In this document: piece after piece, positions 63,882 through 64,000 of the stretch
How the letters are laid out: every line of letters begins with the position of its first letter
How positions within the stretch are numbered: the stretch's first letter is position 1
Source: Chitinophagales bacterium
GTDB lineage: Bacteria; Bacteroidota; Bacteroidia; Chitinophagales; LD1
Reading direction: 5' to 3'
Assembly (NCBI GenBank): GCA_016786765.1
Contig: JAEUUZ010000060.1
Span: forward strand, 104,357-168,356
Length of the DNA: 64,000 nucleotides
Program-made: the position numbers and the translations under genes
The notes under the pieces: model-generated
Told to the model about the DNA's origin: nothing
What the model saw: the letters and a program-made list of their open reading frames with translations, nothing else
Databases searched by the model: none

Positions 63882-64000
63882 TTATGAAGAGTTGAAATTG
63901 AGAAAGTTGTCAACTTTTTTCGGGTCTCCTCCACACATTTTTACGAAATTTTTCACTAACTCTTTCTCTAGCTCCTGCACGAATTTCAGTTTCATAATTT
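63882..64000 (-). CDS. Possible C-terminal end of a gene entering from the right
   Basis: On the minus strand the frame from the window edge to a TAA at 63882-63884 is open and reads MKLKFVQELEKELVKNF, then VKMCGGDPKKVDNFL. The amphipathic, Lys/Glu-rich composition looks like coding sequence. The only start in view is at 63995, but the frame is open beyond, so this is probably the tail of a gene outside the window. Family not recognised. Confidence 0.35.
   Translation of the reverse strand, partial: IMKLKFVQELEKELVKNFVKMCGGDPKKVDNFLNFNSS

Overview
This window is AT-rich chromosomal DNA from a member of the Bacteroidota. The evidence is: a gliding-motility-type (type B) C-terminal sorting domain at 1-590; type A T9SS C-terminal domains on the proteins at 19521-21143 and 52389-54056; a HmuY lipoprotein next to a HmuR-like receptor (9463-12514); a BshC bacillithiol enzyme; a Lys/Ala/Pro-rich DksA-like protein; and a TTTG-N19-TAnnTTTG promoter in front of the tRNA-tuf operon. 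Genus cannot be fixed from the sequence alone. T9SS cargo is present but no T9SS machinery gene lies in the window.

Layout. 1-4.5 kb: end of a large T9SS surface protein, a DUF4395 protein, and a minus-strand operon (107-aa conserved protein, multi-TM protein, histidine kinase, LuxR-type regulator). The operon is divergent from a small secreted protein, and the intergenic region holds a cluster of CGTA-N4-TACG palindromes. 4.5-9.5 kb: surface-polysaccharide genes (nucleotide-sugar SDR, GT4 glycosyltransferase, two methyltransferases, divergent Wzx flippase). 9.5-12.5 kb: hmuY/hmuR-like heme uptake. 12.6-27 kb: mostly housekeeping and singletons: tRNA-Arg, FloA, lipoproteins, RlmH, a second flippase, a deoxyhypusine-synthase-like enzyme, PhnA, VF530, a cytochrome c/copper-monooxygenase-like secreted protein, a sterol-desaturase-family enzyme, a LytS/LytTR pair, the DksA fusion, MarC, DUF423 and GtrA. 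27-32.3 kb: groES-groEL, a CDGSH protein, a secreted protein often labelled asparagine synthetase B, and gpsA.

33.6-41.8 kb is a tight minus-strand operon for capsule or exopolysaccharide nucleotide sugars. In transcription order: DegT aminotransferase, UDP-glucose dehydrogenase, UDP-glucuronate decarboxylase, WbpD-like acetyltransferase, UDP-HexNAc dehydrogenase, dTDP-glucose 4,6-dehydratase, UDP-GlcNAc 4-epimerase-like SDR and a CpsB-type phosphatase. It encodes parts of the UDP-xylose, UDP-2,3-diacetamido-glucuronate and dTDP-4-keto-6-deoxyglucose pathways, with some steps missing here. 41.8-54 kb: MtgA, a transketolase N-terminal half, a YfcE-like phosphodiesterase, an MFS transporter, an M1 aminopeptidase, another sterol-desaturase-family enzyme, an AsmA-like protein and a T9SS-exported serine endopeptidase. 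54.1-56.4 kb: hpf, then the ancient tRNA-Thr/Tyr/Gly/Thr-tuf unit. 56.4-64 kb: SDR and OYE oxidoreductases, BshC, a second AsmA-like protein, two adjacent palindromic elements and a fourth sterol-desaturase-family gene.

The most notable points are: the palindrome cluster beside the four-gene signalling operon; a candidate REP/MITE-like nested palindrome at 62.8 kb; a promoter placed so that its transcripts may start inside the preceding terminator hairpin (54.5 kb); the histone-like/DksA fusion; the all-ligand PHM-like copper protein with a heme c motif; and the incomplete sugar pathways.
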